Shown: piece after piece, positions 39,301 through 50,741 of the stretch
How positions within the stretch are numbered: position 1 is the first letter of the stretch
Layout of the letters: each line of letters starts with the position of its first letter
Source: Apostichopus japonicus
Taxonomy: Eukaryota > Echinodermata > Holothuroidea > Aspidochirotida > Stichopodidae
Length of the DNA: 64,000 bases
Direction: 5' to 3'
NCBI RefSeq assembly: GCF_037975245.1
Contig: NC_092567.1
Coordinates: forward strand, 13,904,876 to 13,968,875
The notes under the pieces: model-generated
Databases searched by the model: none
Seen by the model: the letters and a program-made list of their open reading frames with translations, nothing else
Told to the model about the DNA's origin: nothing
Translations under genes and position numbers: made by a program

Positions 39301-41954
39301 ATTACACTGGCGACAGGGATTTCCCCCCCAAAAGTGACTCTTTTTCTTAACTCGTTTGAACATTTGTTATAACACCTTTGAGCAGGCGCGGCGGAACGGG
39401 AAAATTATTGGGGGGGGGGGGCTAATGTGTGGAGACTATCTAAGCGGAGCGCCACCATCGGTTGGCGCGAAGCGTACAAGAAAATTTTGGGTTTTTTAAA
39501 CCCCCAGATGGCCGGAAACGACACTTCCCGAGTGTTTTATGCTGCAAATACCTAGCCCTAAAATATGGGTCTCAAGCCTGCAATTTCTCAGATTGCACGT
39601 AAAAATCTGTAAAAACATTCTAATTTGTATATTCGATGGTGTTTTAAGAGAGTAGCTATTACTCGTAGTGTACTCGCAAAGACTTTTTTGAGTGTAGTAA
39701 ATTACTACTTGCAATTAAATGCAATAATTAAATAATTAATTACATAAATATTGGGAGGGGGGGGCTTATCATGCATTTGCCCCCTCAACTTTTTCATTGG
39801 GGGGCTGAGCCTCCCCAGGCCCCTCCCCCGGTTCCGCCGCCACTGCCTTTGAGTGGGAAACTTGAAGAATTAAACCTTAACAGATGTCACAGTGTGCTAT
39901 GGATATAAATTTGCCATAGAGGTAGGCCTATAAGAGCCACATTATAAAACTATCTTCATACACAAGGAAACAATTAACTTATGTCCATAAGCATTGGCGT
40001 GCACAGGATTTCAAAGTGGGATGGAGGTGGGGGGGGGGGGCAAATTCCAACTTCCCTCCGGTAGTTTGCCTGAACTTTTGTGATTAGGCTAGAGGCGAAT
40101 GGCGGATGGGGACAGCATATAGGCTAGGTTCATTGACGCCTGCTCCTATGAAGGTAGCCTGGCGGTCCTCCTCCATAAAAAAACTTCTGAAAATCAAATG
40201 TTGAATTCCGAAGCATATTTAGATTATAATTTAGGTCTATATAAGTATAGATTTAATGCGTTTCCCCCGACTGATTAGTTAAAACAATAAAATTTAATTC
40301 GTTTTTTGAACTCTAAATTTGAAATTCTTTACATTGTGAGTTTGTATCGAAGTCATCAGACAACCACCTAGTTTATTTTGTGATGTAATTTTAAAGCATT
40401 TAGACTTAATTAGTCATAAGATTTTGCTGCATTTATATAGTGTTATAGGCACTTAGCTGTTTTGTTATTTCATTCTTTATTTCTGTTCTATACTTTTCTT
40501 CTGTACAGAGGCATGCGCATGAGGGGGGGGGGTCATTTGGGGGGGTCTGGAGGAGGCACCTAACCCTCCCCCTGATACATGAGAGTCTGCTTCAATAACA
40601 CCACGGCAGCACCCCTCGATCCTTTATAAAATACTTTATTCTCATATATGACCCTCCCATGAAGATTTAGGTCGCCCTTTAAATCTACCTATTTTGACCT
40701 ACATTAAAATTAAGTATGCCTCAGACTACACCATTAGATATTTAAGAGATATTGATTTTTTGTCTGTGGAAGGACCCCAGACCCCGCATTCATATAGGAT
40801 TCGACTTCAGTGACCCTAAAGTATATAGTCCCCCTCCTGTTTAAAATCCTTCATAAGACTCCGGCCCATTGAACAAAAGTTCAGCCACCATTATTAATTT
40901 AATCAGTCGGGGGAAATGCCTTTTAGATATATATCTACATAGACCTAAATCCCGAGTCTAATCCAAATACGTCTCGTTATGGACCATTTGAAGCTTATAT
41001 AAGGCTTATTTTGGTTTGGGTGGGGGGGGGGGGTCGGGGGGTGGGAATAATCCCAGACCCCTTCAAATGAGTCGACGTCAAATACCCCTAGCTATGCTAT
41101 CTCCCATCTTCATTGTATTGTGGCTCTAATGCCTCCTCGGAGGATGAAAAATCATGAAATAAACAGAAAGTGATTCTAGAATCTTTATTGTTTATAGGCC
41201 TAGCCTAATAGAAGTGTAACACAAATAATATTACCTATACCAGGGGCTGCCAATTATTCTGGGAGGCAACCGGCCAGTTTTCTTCAAATCGGGGGAACAA
41301 ATAACAAAGGCAAAGTTGTTGTTATTTGTTTGACAACTGCCCCTATATATGTGGGTAGGAATTTTGTTTGTTCGCAGTTCGTTGAGAGTTGGGGCCTTGG
41401 GGGCCTCTTAGATGAGCAATATCGAGTGAAAAGTGGCAAATGTTTTTACCCAAACCTATAAATACCTTAAGTAGGATTTAACTACATGTACGTGTTTTTT
41501 TTTTTTTTTTTGGGGGGGGGGGGGCAACTGGCAACGCTGGCTTATATTACTACAGTCCAGTTGTGCTGGAAGTATAGCATATCACAGTTCACCTTTACTC
41601 TTATACGAAGATAACTGGTATGACCTTGGGATCGTTGAAGGGAACTCCGTCATGTGGGAGATCTGGGGGTCCATCCCCAGAAGCAGAAAAAAATAAATGT
41701 GACGTTATGCATTTCTGAGGTAATCACTTGTAGGCTATAAATAAGGTCTAAAATTATGTCGACATGGTTGTTCCTAGAACACTTTTACTGTTGTTCACTC
41801 ATGGGCACTTAATGTATATCATTGTTAAAAAGGTACCTTTTTGGGGGGTAAAATTAAGCTTACCTTGAGACCTTCCTCCAAGAAGCAGAATGACAGCAAT
41901 CAGAAGATGAATAAGAAAAGGTGATCGACACTGCTTTATTCCTCCTTTCTCCAT
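24092..41954 (-). CDS. Secreted fibrinogen C-terminal domain (FReD) lectin-like protein, seven exons, complete
   Basis: Exons (minus strand) 41954-41864, 35879-35811, 32277-32191, 31081-31014, 30100-29972, 27415-27151, 24363-24092 sum to 981 bases with compatible phases (1,1,1,0,0,1), giving 326 residues. Residues 1-30 are a signal peptide (core FLIHLLIAVILLL). Residues 31-53 are a Pro-rich segment with one Cys (NPGPCPGAEP), and 54-105 are two Thr-rich, probably O-glycosylated linkers. Residues 106-326 are a full fibrinogen C-terminal domain: DCLDVF, FDVFCSM, GGGWT, FQRR, FWLGNDKLYDLT, calcium site DRDND, and HGAWWYKNC. Two disulfide Cys pairs are present. Related proteins (ficolins, tachylectins, invertebrate FREPs) bind acetylated sugars or microbial surfaces; that role here is inferred. 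The gene is 18 kb long because of repeat-filled introns. Confidence 0.9.
25383..26346. repeat. 54-bp satellite, about 18 copies, in last FReD intron
   Basis: Unit about CTTAATCTCTGTGACAGTCT ACATCACATATCACTACACA GCAGGACATTTATG. Because 54 is divisible by three, frames stay open across copies, producing apparent ORFs up to 144 codons that are not genes. Some units are shortened (e.g. 25983, 26151) and a pair of units is itself duplicated (25975-26045 and 26135-26205). Confidence 0.95.
26580..27050 (+). repeat. Dispersed GGGCCC-rich repeat family C, copy 2
   Basis: Second copy of the element at 18.0-18.5 kb, lying in the FReD intron 100 bases from exon 6. Confidence 0.65.
27151..27415 (-). CDS. 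FReD gene exon 6 (core of fibrinogen domain)
   Basis: VFQRRVNGSVDFYRNW, EFWLGNDKLYDLTNQG, DYQLRIDMVNKHGAPYYAKF, RLSGLGNYSGTA: standard FReD core. Acceptor TATATACAG, donor GCAG|GTTTGT, phase 1. Confidence 0.95.
27590..29687 (-). repeat. 77-bp tandem array of exon-end plus 5' splice site, about 27 copies
   Basis: Read on the gene's strand, each unit contains ATGACTGACGGAGGAGGATG, GACG, then GTAAGTCTAGTATGAC: the last 24 bases of FReD exon 5, its donor, and the start of the intron, followed by about 37 bp of AT-rich intron. Units are about 70 or 77 bp. Most keep GTAAGT; seven have GTCAGT and two GTGAGT. About half carry CGG where the exon has TGG (Trp). The array lies directly 3' of the genuine donor, interrupted only by a MITE at 29696-29955. 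Confidence 0.95.
29688..29963. mobile_element. hAT-type MITE family B, copy 1 (260 bp), inserted in the donor array
   Basis: Element 29696-29955 flanked by GTCATTCT and GTCATACT (7 of 8 match), which is part of the tandem unit. Ends CATAAGCGTAGGAG and, reverse-complemented, CATAGACGTAGGAG. It separates the outermost array unit from FReD exon 5. Related sequence occurs at 57.48-57.71 and 63.31-63.62 kb. Confidence 0.75.
29972..30100 (-). CDS. FReD gene exon 5 (start of fibrinogen domain)
   Basis: 43 codons: MKDCLDVFNAGSTTNGIYTI, then a short Trp-containing loop, FDVFCSMTDGGGWT. Donor TGGACG|GTAAGT. The last 24 bases and the donor are the source of the tandem array in the adjoining intron. Confidence 0.95.
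30235..30334. repeat. Fold-back element with poly-A loop
   Basis: TGTGTAAAAGTAAGTTGGCC faces its near-perfect complement (GGCCAGCTTACTTTTACACA) across about 50 bases containing CCTGAAGTTTCGATCATAGC, AACTTCTTCAGAGG and a run of about 15 A. The AAGTTTCGAT..CTTCTTCAG motif resembles Penelope-like element ends. Confidence 0.7.
31014..31081 (-). CDS. FReD gene exon 4 (Thr-rich linker, duplicate B)
   Basis: Acceptor ACGATAG, SESVETTPKQTTTGTGDDPS then IV, donor TTGTG|GTGAGA, phase 1 to 0. Homologous to exon 3 over AGCGAATCAGTGGAGACCAC and beyond. Confidence 0.78.
31330..31379. repeat. Perfect 22-bp inverted repeat, 6-base loop
   Basis: Arms 31330-31351 and 31358-31379 are exactly complementary (ACCATCCCTAG... 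and ...CTAGGGATGGT), loop ATATAG. Lies upstream of FReD exon 4 in an intron. Confidence 0.9.
32191..32277 (-). CDS. FReD gene exon 3 (Thr-rich linker, duplicate A)
   Basis: Acceptor GATAG, TNMYSSKPVETTTMQTTSSE then TTGSTVRE, donor GAAG|GTACAG. Symmetrical 1-1 exon of 87 bp. Its sequence AGCAAACCTGTGGAGACCAC closely matches exon 4, so the two arose by exon duplication. Confidence 0.75.
32278..35810. other. FReD intron between exons 2 and 3
   Basis: No further exon supported. A minus-strand frame at 34496-34167 contains a Cys cluster (YCGTEHCTSRC) but its splice phase does not fit the gene. A G-run at about 35269-35282 and another at about 35502. Confidence 0.45.
35811..35879 (-). CDS. FReD gene exon 2 (Pro-rich segment)
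   Basis: Acceptor TTCAACAG, ARYNPGPCPGAEPKPNDHV then TKE, donor GAAG|GTAAGT. Phase 1-1, 69 bp. The single Cys could form an interchain bond, as in other multimeric FReD proteins. Confidence 0.7.
36406..36860 (-). pseudogene. hAT transposase remnant (C-terminal dimerisation region)
   Basis: Minus strand: MSSPYFSKLIHIYLLATL from 36657, then STASAERSFSTQRLLKIYL and RSTM followed by an in-frame TAA, then NSLMLLNVHKS and LDLTEVAKDFYSRNEHRR to about 36406. TASAERSFS..RLRSTM is the signature of the hAT family C-terminal dimerisation domain. The region to about 36860 looks like decayed upstream coding sequence (LRLLRNSFHF). In the intron between FReD exons 1 and 2. Confidence 0.8.
39375..39853. mobile_element. 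hAT-type MITE, copy 3 (463 bp, perfect 8-bp duplication)
   Basis: Element 39383-39845 flanked by CCTTTGAG on both sides. Ends CAGGCGCGGCGGAAC and, reverse-complemented, CAGTGGCGGCGGAAC. Interior has G- and C-runs and the ACTATCTAAGCGGAGCGCCACC / GCGAAGCGTACAAG core shared with copies at 8.8, 10.8 and 22.6 kb. In FReD intron 1. Confidence 0.85.
40500..41110 (+). repeat. Dispersed repeat family D, copy 3 (possibly two tandem copies)
   Basis: Motifs CAGCACCCCTCGATC, TATAAAATACTTTATTC, GACCCTCCCATGAAG and later GATTCGACTTCAGTGACCC, AAAATCCTTCATAAGAC, AATCAGTCGGGG match the copies near 5800 and 43180. G-runs at about 40524, 40539 and 41020 flank it. Confidence 0.55.
41490..41525. repeat. T-run followed by G-run
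   Basis: About 17 T followed directly by about 14 G, an extreme homopolymer junction 350 bases from FReD exon 1. Confidence 0.9.
41864..41954 (-). CDS. FReD gene exon 1 (signal peptide)
   Basis: ATG at 41954-41952; MEKGGIKQCRSPFLIHLLIA followed by VILLLGGRSQ, donor CAAG|GTAAGC in phase 1. No in-frame ATG closer to the hydrophobic core. The assignment to this gene rests on phase match and strand; the next exon is 6 kb away. Confidence 0.75.
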
Positions 41955-43180
41955 TTTGAACAAATCCAGAGTCGGAAAGGGAAAAACAATCTAAGTTTAT
42001 CAAATGTGTCTTTTCCTGTGGTAAGTAGGTACATATGTATGTCTTGCCGTTATGTGATACTAATGGAGAATTACCAACCGTTTGCCAGTAGTTATTACGG
42101 AGCGTCGAATAAAGTCACCCATATAGTGACTTTTAATTGGTCATGATGTTGGATGACGTATGTAATGTTTCATGCATATTCAAGTCCAACAATTGTGATT
42201 ACAATATGGAGCTGGTTGTACACAATTCCGTATTCACATCATATCAATTAGTTGATCACGATGTAAGTCTGGAAGCTGATGAGCGGTCGATTGTTTAACA
42301 GACAATACCCCAGACAATTTGAATATGCAATGAAAATTGCTTAGCCCCAATTGGCTGTTTATTCCTTCAATGCGCAGATGGATTGAGCACAGCTCGTTAG
42401 ATTTGAAGCGTTTATTCACTTCTTTATAAAACACGTCTTGTGAAACATGCTGGGTTGTTGCTGCCCTTTGAGGTTTCTACTCCCTCTCCCAACCCCCACC
42501 CCACCCTTCCTACCATCCCTCGATTGAACTTTCTTCCTACGCCTCGGATACCACGATTCTCTTGAAAAGTGACCAAATACTATAAATGACGTTTTTAGCA
42601 AACCACATGTGTATCCGCATATATAGTTCGTATATAAGGGTTTCAGAGATGTTGTGATGATCGTTTATGGTAGCCTATATATGACAGACTTCTGGTGACC
42701 AGTGAGCATGCATATGGCAGTAATGTCATTTATATATTACAACAATATTAGTGTATCAGGAGAACTTGAGAATATTCACGTGATATTTGTCAGACCCCGA
42801 TCAACCCTTTATTGTTCTACCGCTAATAGTAGGGGCGCAACTTTTTGTACTGGGAGAGGGAGGGAAGGGGGGATAAGATGTTAAACTTCACATAAGAGAT
42901 AGTAATACCGCCATTGATTCCAAAATTCTTCCGACTGATTTCGGTAGGGGGGCAAAGAAAGGGAACAGTATACTGTACTTGATGTTAGCCAATGGGTATG
43001 ATAACCTCTAAAAACCTGAGCACGGCTCAATTACCCAAGAGAACATTTTCTTTTTCCAAAGCAAACGCTAAATCTTCTTTCAAAGTCATCGTCACAAAGT
43101 TAGTATAAATTATAACCTTGAGATGGATATGACGTATATATGTCTCATAATGCATCATTTGACGTCTACATTTTCTGGGG
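41955..43180. other. Upstream region of the FReD gene
   Basis: Would contain the promoter and 5' UTR. No clear TATA box or initiator could be assigned. Confidence 0.4.
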
Positions 43181-43335
43181 TAGGAAACCCACTCCCCACC
43201 CCCACCCTCACCCTTTATTGGGAGACGGCTTATTATACCCTGGGACAGCACCACTCATGTCTAAAATTCTTCATTCGCATCTGGTCCTTCCATAGAGGTT
43301 TACCTAACTAAATCAGTCGGGTAAGTATGTTTTTT
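43180..43335 (+). repeat. Dispersed repeat family D, copy 4
   Basis: GGGACAGCACCACTCATG, AAAATTCTTCATTCGC, CTGGTCCTTCCATAGAGG, TAAATCAGTCGGG as in the other copies. Confidence 0.5.
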
Positions 43336-46300
43336 GTCCCCCTCCCTCTCCCAACACACGTATCATAGAAATCCTGACCCATGTTTCCCGAAAGGTGAAC
43401 TTAGTCTGACCATTATAATGTTTTGTCTCAGTCTGTATTGTCAAAGAGTTTACATGTTCCAAATAGGGTTCGCGACGTTGACCGTTTCCTTCACATTGTA
43501 TCCCTTATTCTATACCCTTCCGTCCCATCAATGCTACAGCATCATACGTGGAAAAAAGGTTGATATTGGGATATTGAGTTGGTAATTATTACATTAGGAA
43601 GTATGAATTATACTTGCTTAATCCAGACAGAGTAATGATAACTGTGCTCTTGAGGGTTGAAAATTCCCGTAGCCGGTGTATAGTGTGTGCCAACGATTAT
43701 AAGATGTGGTACGTTTTGATAAGATACACTTTCACCAAATGAGACTAATATTTAGATACATATCATACTGAATATCAGGAAGAAACTGCACGTATCTTGA
43801 TATTTCATGGAAATATAACTCGACGGTAGTACAGAACAATCACCTGTGACTAGCGAACTTTTAATATGATATAGATGATATCATATCTCACGTGGACGTC
43901 CATTTGTTAGCTTGCTGAGTTTTTAATTCAAATAGAACCAAACCAAGGTTCTTGATCTATATGATGTAAGTAACTCAACATAGTTCATCAGTTTGGACAA
44001 AATCATTCATGCCCTTAATAACCATTAAAAGATTATCCATGCTATAGTTACTAACAGCTTCAACTGTTTTGCATGTTTCTATACTTTTTGCCAAATTGTA
44101 TATTCTATTGTGGTAAATGGTTTAAGAGATGTCATTCGTTTCGGGGAGACCAAATCATCTGCTATATTTCTGAAATATACTTCAATGATCGGATAATGGA
44201 TGCGACAAGAAAACTCGAGATCAAGCTAAAGATTACACAAACATTAAGAATGTTCTATAAATCACACAAACATTAAGAATTGTATTTAATTTGATTATTA
44301 CAGTAATTAAGGCGTATATAATTGAAGTCTCTCTAAGGCATTCGTTTATCATGTGAACCGGCATGAAATGTGTAAAACCATTATCTATAGTATAAAAAAG
44401 GTTCCATTTACATTTCTGCAAATTATGATCTTCAACTGTAATACTTATGAAACCGAAAAACCAAAACTATATGTTATAAATATATCGACCAATATGTATC
44501 TATCGCATCGCTAACAACTAAACTTTTTGCTATTGTGTCCTTTTTATTCAACTCATTCAATTTTAAAGGCTGAATTCTAGTAAAAGCAGAATACTGGATC
44601 CAACCTGAATAAAATGAAGGGCACTTTTATATTTTCTTACACACCATTATGTATAGGATTATATATGTAAATGTACTGGAAATTTTTCCACTTACACAAG
44701 CCTACATTTTTTTTTTAAATATGATAACATCAAATTTTGTTTTATATAGACATGACACACATTGGCAGTGGGGTAACGTTAATGCCCAAGATGTGATTCA
44801 CATATTAAGCAAATAGCCTTAGGCTATATATGCTCACGATAGTTTATTTTAATGCTGGTTTCTATTCAAAGAGAGTGGTTCATTGTCCCTTTGCGTACGT
44901 ACTATTCATTGGAACAAATATTGATATAGGTGGAAGGGTGTACATTGCCAAATAGATAACAATGTACAGGGAACAAAACAACTCAAACTAGACAATGTTT
45001 TATGGTTATAAAATATATGAAGCAACGATTAATTTCCCCCCTCAACAGTTCAATACATGAGCGAGTGTACTGCAGCGATACTGAATTTGACCAAATCTCA
45101 CGTGATTTTGTCTATTCCCAGTTTGTTATTTCGTGATGTCAATTGGCCGCACCGGTTCCTGTTGAAAGAAGAAACAACAAAGATAATTTTGTTGCCTGCA
45201 AAAAAATATAAACAGTGCGATCACTGATGAGCTCATTCATAGAAAATATTAATGACTAAATTAGAGACTAAATTTCAGTCCATTTCAACAACTTATTTAT
45301 GTGTTTTCTTTCTTTCCATTTCTGCGGGGAGGGGAGGGAGGGGAGTGGTTGATTTAAAAGTAACCATTGCTTTGATAATTCAATGTACCTTGTAAAGTAC
45401 TTGATCAAATATGTTTTGCTTCCATGTTCTAACCGTAACCGCTGTCAGTGCGATGCGTTATATTGAAAGACAAGACTAGCTTGACATGGCGCTATAGATT
45501 TCTCTTTGGAAGTTTCATGATTCCATTCTAACTTTTAAAGTATGTACATGGATCACTTTGATAATATGCAAAGGAAACCTATCGATTATAGTTAAGATTA
45601 CTGAACTATTAAAAGGACATGTCTTGCTTCAACAACCGGCGAAATTCTTGATGTGATGCACAGAACGTTTGGGAAAATCTATTTTTAGTATTTAACTAGA
45701 AACAAGTAAAACTAACCAAGAACAGATATTTACGCTTTTATCCGAGGTTGAAATTTTACTGAGTTGTGTTTTTACGTTCTTATATAATATCATGAACTTA
45801 AACGAATCACTTAATGGAAACCTTAACTAACTCTGTAATGGAAGTCCATGTGTTGGGAAAACTCAACGAGGGTGCTTTTTCAGAATCATTTGCCATAATA
45901 TTTTGGCCAATGGGAAAAGGCAGAAATGCTCGTTAAAATGAATTTTGTCAAGTCAGTTTCTCTCAAATTTATTGATCAATATTCTTCCTATTCTTTACTC
46001 ATTGAATAAATATTTTCTTAGGACACCTACAGGGGCACCTAAAGTATCTTATATCGCAAAGTGACTGAATGTGAGAGAAGTATCGAAAAAATATTAATCC
46101 CATAAACGATAAAACTCATTCAAATTATATCATGGCAGACGATTACACTGGAATGTTCGTTGATACCAATCACACAATACGGACACATACAGATCTCACT
46201 GCAAAATACATATGATATAGAAACAAGACTGTTGCTTTCGTGGAATTGGTACTATTTGAGGTATCACTATACTACCAATCGATTCCTTCCCTGATGCAGC

Positions 46301-47222
46301 TCAACATATAAAACAGCGGTCTTTCTTTATTGCTGTCTATCTAGCATCAAAATTGTAGTTGAAACTTTCCCACCTAAATGAATAATCTGTATTCCTTCCT
46401 GGACATGCTGTATCGATTTTGATGATTTTTCATATCGTTTCTAATGCCAATACGTGATCACTAATAAAAACCTGTCATCAGGCTAACAGTAGTAACTAAT
46501 TACACAGCAAATATGTGCTCATTAATATCAAATTGTACTTTTATGAAATTAATGCCAGTGATAAATATAATTATCAAGTTGTTATTTTATTCCAATTAAA
46601 AAGAGTCATTTATGAAAAATACTTTATTATTTCAACTTCAAACACACAATGATAGAATGTTTATTTGCTAATATATTTAAGCAAGCATGCACACAGGCGA
46701 GATTTTATTATGTTGCGTTCACGTTTGCTTCCAACAAAAGATGTGGTCAAGGAATTAGGAATTTGATTTTGTATCAAGGGCATAAAAACAAATGCAACCA
46801 TGCTAATTCAAAAGTAATGGCAGTTCCATTTCCAAGACAAGAATTTCATGCTAATCGAAAACAGTATTTGCCACAGGTAGAAAAGTTACATGCGTTAACA
46901 GCACACACAGGACTGTACATATATATACTGTTCTGCAACACGGGACAGGCAGGTATAATGTAAGGTATAGGCTTCAGCATGTCGTTGTAATGATATAGCT
47001 GTGATCATATTCACTCCTGCTAGACGTCAACGATTCTACTTTTTGCAATGGGACATTCCGATGATTAATGTTGAATGTTTTCAAGAATTGCTATTATTGT
47101 CTTTATCTATATAAGGTGCAAACACATTCTGAAAATTGTTATCAAGATATGTCGCAGCAGCACCGTGAAATGAAGTGAAATGCTGTTTTCTTCTTATAAT
47201 ATAATACAAATCATGTATCTAC
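43336..47222. other. Gene-free AT-rich stretch
   Basis: No exon recognised. The longest frame (46649-46963, plus) has no family resemblance and no supporting splice or start context. Confidence 0.5.
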
Positions 47223-47514
47223 CATAGAAAAGATGTATTCTACATAAAAATGAATTTGATTTACAAAGCCTTGAATTCAGAGTACATTGAGAACTAAACT
47301 AACTTTTCACGTTAAAAACGTATGCTATAATGACACTATTCACTAAACTTCAGGAGTAGTGAACTGTTCATAGAAAAGATGTATTCTACATAAAAATGAA
47401 TTTGATTTACAAAGCCTTGAATTCAGAGTACATTGAGAACTAAACTAACTTTTCACGTTAAAAACGTATGCTATAATGACACTATTCACTAAACTTCAGG
47501 AGTAGTGAACTGTT
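47223..47514. repeat. Direct duplication, two 146-bp copies
   Basis: 47223-47368 and 47369-47514 appear identical by eye, both starting CATAGAAAAGATGTATTC and ending AGTAGTGAACTGTT. Perfect identity implies a recent event or an assembly artefact. Confidence 0.9.
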
Positions 47515-50310
47515 CATGTGACAAAGTAAGTCATCACAAATAATAAGGAAATTATGTAATTTGTCAACAATAGCACTTTTTTCTTAAATAACAAGAGACC
47601 ACTTTCATTCCAAATGGTAAAGGCACCTGTGTTAAACAACGTGCATTATTTATGAAAGGGACACAAACCTGGGGCCACGTGCCCCCGCCCCCCCCCCCCC
47701 GACGTGCCCCCCCCGACTCCATCATATAGTATTATCAGGTGATTTCACAGCTTCACTTCAACGACATGCTGATAGTCAAATGAAAAGAAAATTGTCATTT
47801 CTTGGCTTACTGAACGAGATTTTGTGTCAGAATAATTTTTCAAACCACTTTGTCTCTGTTTTTGCAGTTTATTTTGTTCTAAGATTCCAAGTATTCGTTT
47901 CATCAAACACAACTAACAGATATAAGAGCAATAAATTCTCCAATTCACCGATTAATACGTTCAGCAGTGTCGTAAGACTCTTGTACTGCATGCTGCTAAT
48001 ACAAAATGAATGCTTGATTTGACAATTTTCCTTTCTTAGACTGTGAAGTAGGAAATCAATCACACAATGGATTTACATCACGAACAACCGTGAGTAACTA
48101 TCGATGTTTGGCTGCATGTTTCAAAAGGTGAACCTAGTAAAGCCAATCCTTGAATGTTTATCATTTTGGATTTGTTGAAGATCGAATTGGCATATTAAAA
48201 TAATAATATATAACTAATATATACTATCAAGTAAGCCTTCACAAATCTTTGAAGCAAATCGTCCTATTACTTTGTAATCATCGGACAATATGAATCAAAG
48301 AACAATGAAAACCTATATGCCTGACCCAAACAAAGTGCTTCGATGTCACGTGGCGAGGTACATTGTGAGTAATCCATTGTGTTTTGATTTCAGTGCAGCA
48401 ATAGCTAAAAGCGAAAAAGCACAGCAAACTATTCAAATCGGATTTAAAATGTAACGATGGTGGTTTGTCTTGCAGGGTTGCGTACAAGCTGTAAGCGAAA
48501 TGACGTCATCGCTACTGAGCATTCGGTTCCGAACCCTGTGCAGTAAAAACATGATGAGCAGAGGTTAAAGCATCAAATGAATGTCAGGTGACCAGTAGCT
48601 CATGAATATGCATTGGAGGAGGGATCATGTAAATCATAACGAGATGACACAACATAAACCAGCTATGCATTAAAGCTGTATCTCACTCAATATAAACCTC
48701 AAACATAATAAATTAACAGTTTCGTCTACACGTAATATTTTAAAAATCATCAGTAATACACTCACATGGTACTCTACGCTAACAATAGCTAAAACCTTTC
48801 AAAAGTGTTTTTCTTTTTTACTGAAAATTATAATAGCACTCTAAACAATTCACAAATTTATTTGTGTCAACCCTTTCAGAATATCTGTAAGTTCTTTAAA
48901 TTTGAACACGAGTGTTCATAAGGCCTATTTGACTTATAGCATGGTTTGAAGACTTTACTGATCACCTTTGATGAGGTACAACAGCTATAAGAAAAATAAT
49001 AAAACAATTGCTTTGGTCAGTTTTGAGATTGATGTCACTAGATTAACAATAACGATGGCCAGACAGCTCATTGCGGAGCCCTGTCCTACCAGGGAGTTCC
49101 ATAACAACTGCCTGGTCCTACTGACTACAATTTGACCATGTAAGCTATATAGCCCACTACAATTAACCAGGGATGTGTTAATGAGGATGATATCCAACGA
49201 AAAAGAATCTCTTTGAAATGAAGTTGTAGCCGCCAAAGACATCGTCTTTACTTTACTGTTATGCTAACAATAATACCTTATACTTACTGCACATCACCCT
49301 ACATAATCTGCTAAACGTATACAGTAGTTTAATTTGTCCCATATAAAGTACATTTGTTGTGTGTTAATCTCATTCAAAATCTGTTGAAAGTTTTCGAAAA
49401 TCTCTTTTCGTTTCCAAGATATACATATTTGAAGTTTTGATAAATCCGGGAAAATGTATTAAATATGTGAAAACTATGACGTGGAGTGGTTGCGCTCATC
49501 AAAATTACATATATAAAAGGAAAGAGAGAAACGGCTTTCATTCTCTTGTGAGATAAACATGTGACCTTGGCGGCAACAATTTCCAAACTTCAAGGATTGA
49601 GAGAAAATGCTCATCATAGAGACGATAAACCATGCAACAATATCAACAGATAAAAAACAGCAACAGAAATTTGAAATTGAAAGAAAATATTCTTTCCTTA
49701 AATTTGGATTGATAAGTTTATGTTCTTAGTGTAACCGTCGTATAACCATCTCACTAACACATCCCTGCATTTAAACACATTAGAAGGCATAAATGTACGC
49801 GGTCTCGCCATAGTTAACAAAGCATTCAGACTTGACAACACTTTTCAACCTGATGTCACCAAATGACAAGTAATTGTTTCCTGATGAAAGCTCTAGGTTC
49901 TATGTTATAATGGGTAGCAATGTTAATGCTTTATTAATCATAGTATACATACTTAGTGACGTATTATAGATTAGCTGCATGGTCAAAGACTTACTATGAC
50001 ATAATATATGGAATGTGCAAAAGGAGAATTACACAACTCATTTTACAACTATCATTTTACAACTATAAAAAGTTAAAACAATTTGAACACGTCTAAAGTA
50101 AAAAAATGCTATTACTGGAACAACAGAAACGTCAAACAACGTAAAAAAGGGGAGGTGTTAAATGCAAAAATCTGTTATTCTTTCACGGTCTAAACACCAC
50201 CTCCACTATGACCTGTTGGAAATATCATGAGGCTCACCAGGCTCAAAATGCTATTACAGTGTAAACCTACACCATTTACTTTACAACTGAATTGATAAGT
50301 ATGATATACA
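47515..50310. other. Gene-free AT-rich stretch
   Basis: A C-rich block at 47683-47712 (ACGTGCCCCC type) resembles those at 37.86 and 57.84 kb. Otherwise nothing recognised. Confidence 0.5.
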
Positions 50311-50317
50311 GTATCCA

Positions 50318-50741
50318 GTGTAGCAACATATCCACCCGTATAGCTTAGAAGTACCTTCATTTGATGTGTTAACAACATATCCACCCGTAGTTTAGAAGTA
50401 TCTTCATTTGATGTGTTAGCAACTTATCCACATGTAGGTTAGAAGTACCTTAATTTGATGTGTTGGCAACATATCCACCCAGCTTAGAAGTACCCTCATT
50501 TGATGTGTTAACAACATATCCACTCGTAGTTAGAAGTACCTTCATTTGATGTGTTAGCAACATATCCACATGTAGGTTAGAAGTACCTTCATTTGATGCG
50601 TTGGAAACATATCCACCCAGCTTAGAAGTACCCTCGTTTGATGTGTTGGCAACATATCCACCCGTAGTTTAGTAGTACATTCATTTCATGTGTTAGCAAC
50701 ATATCCACTCGTAGTTAGAAGTACATTCATTTGATGTGTTA
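50318..50741. repeat. 47-bp minisatellite, nine copies
   Basis: Unit about GTTAGCAACATATCCACCCG TAGTTTAGAAGTACCTTCAT TTGATGT, with 43-49 bp length variants. Confidence 0.95.

Noticed and set aside
46649-46963. 104-codon plus-strand ORF
   Set aside because: No recognisable domain, no splice or promoter context; chance frame in AT-rich DNA.
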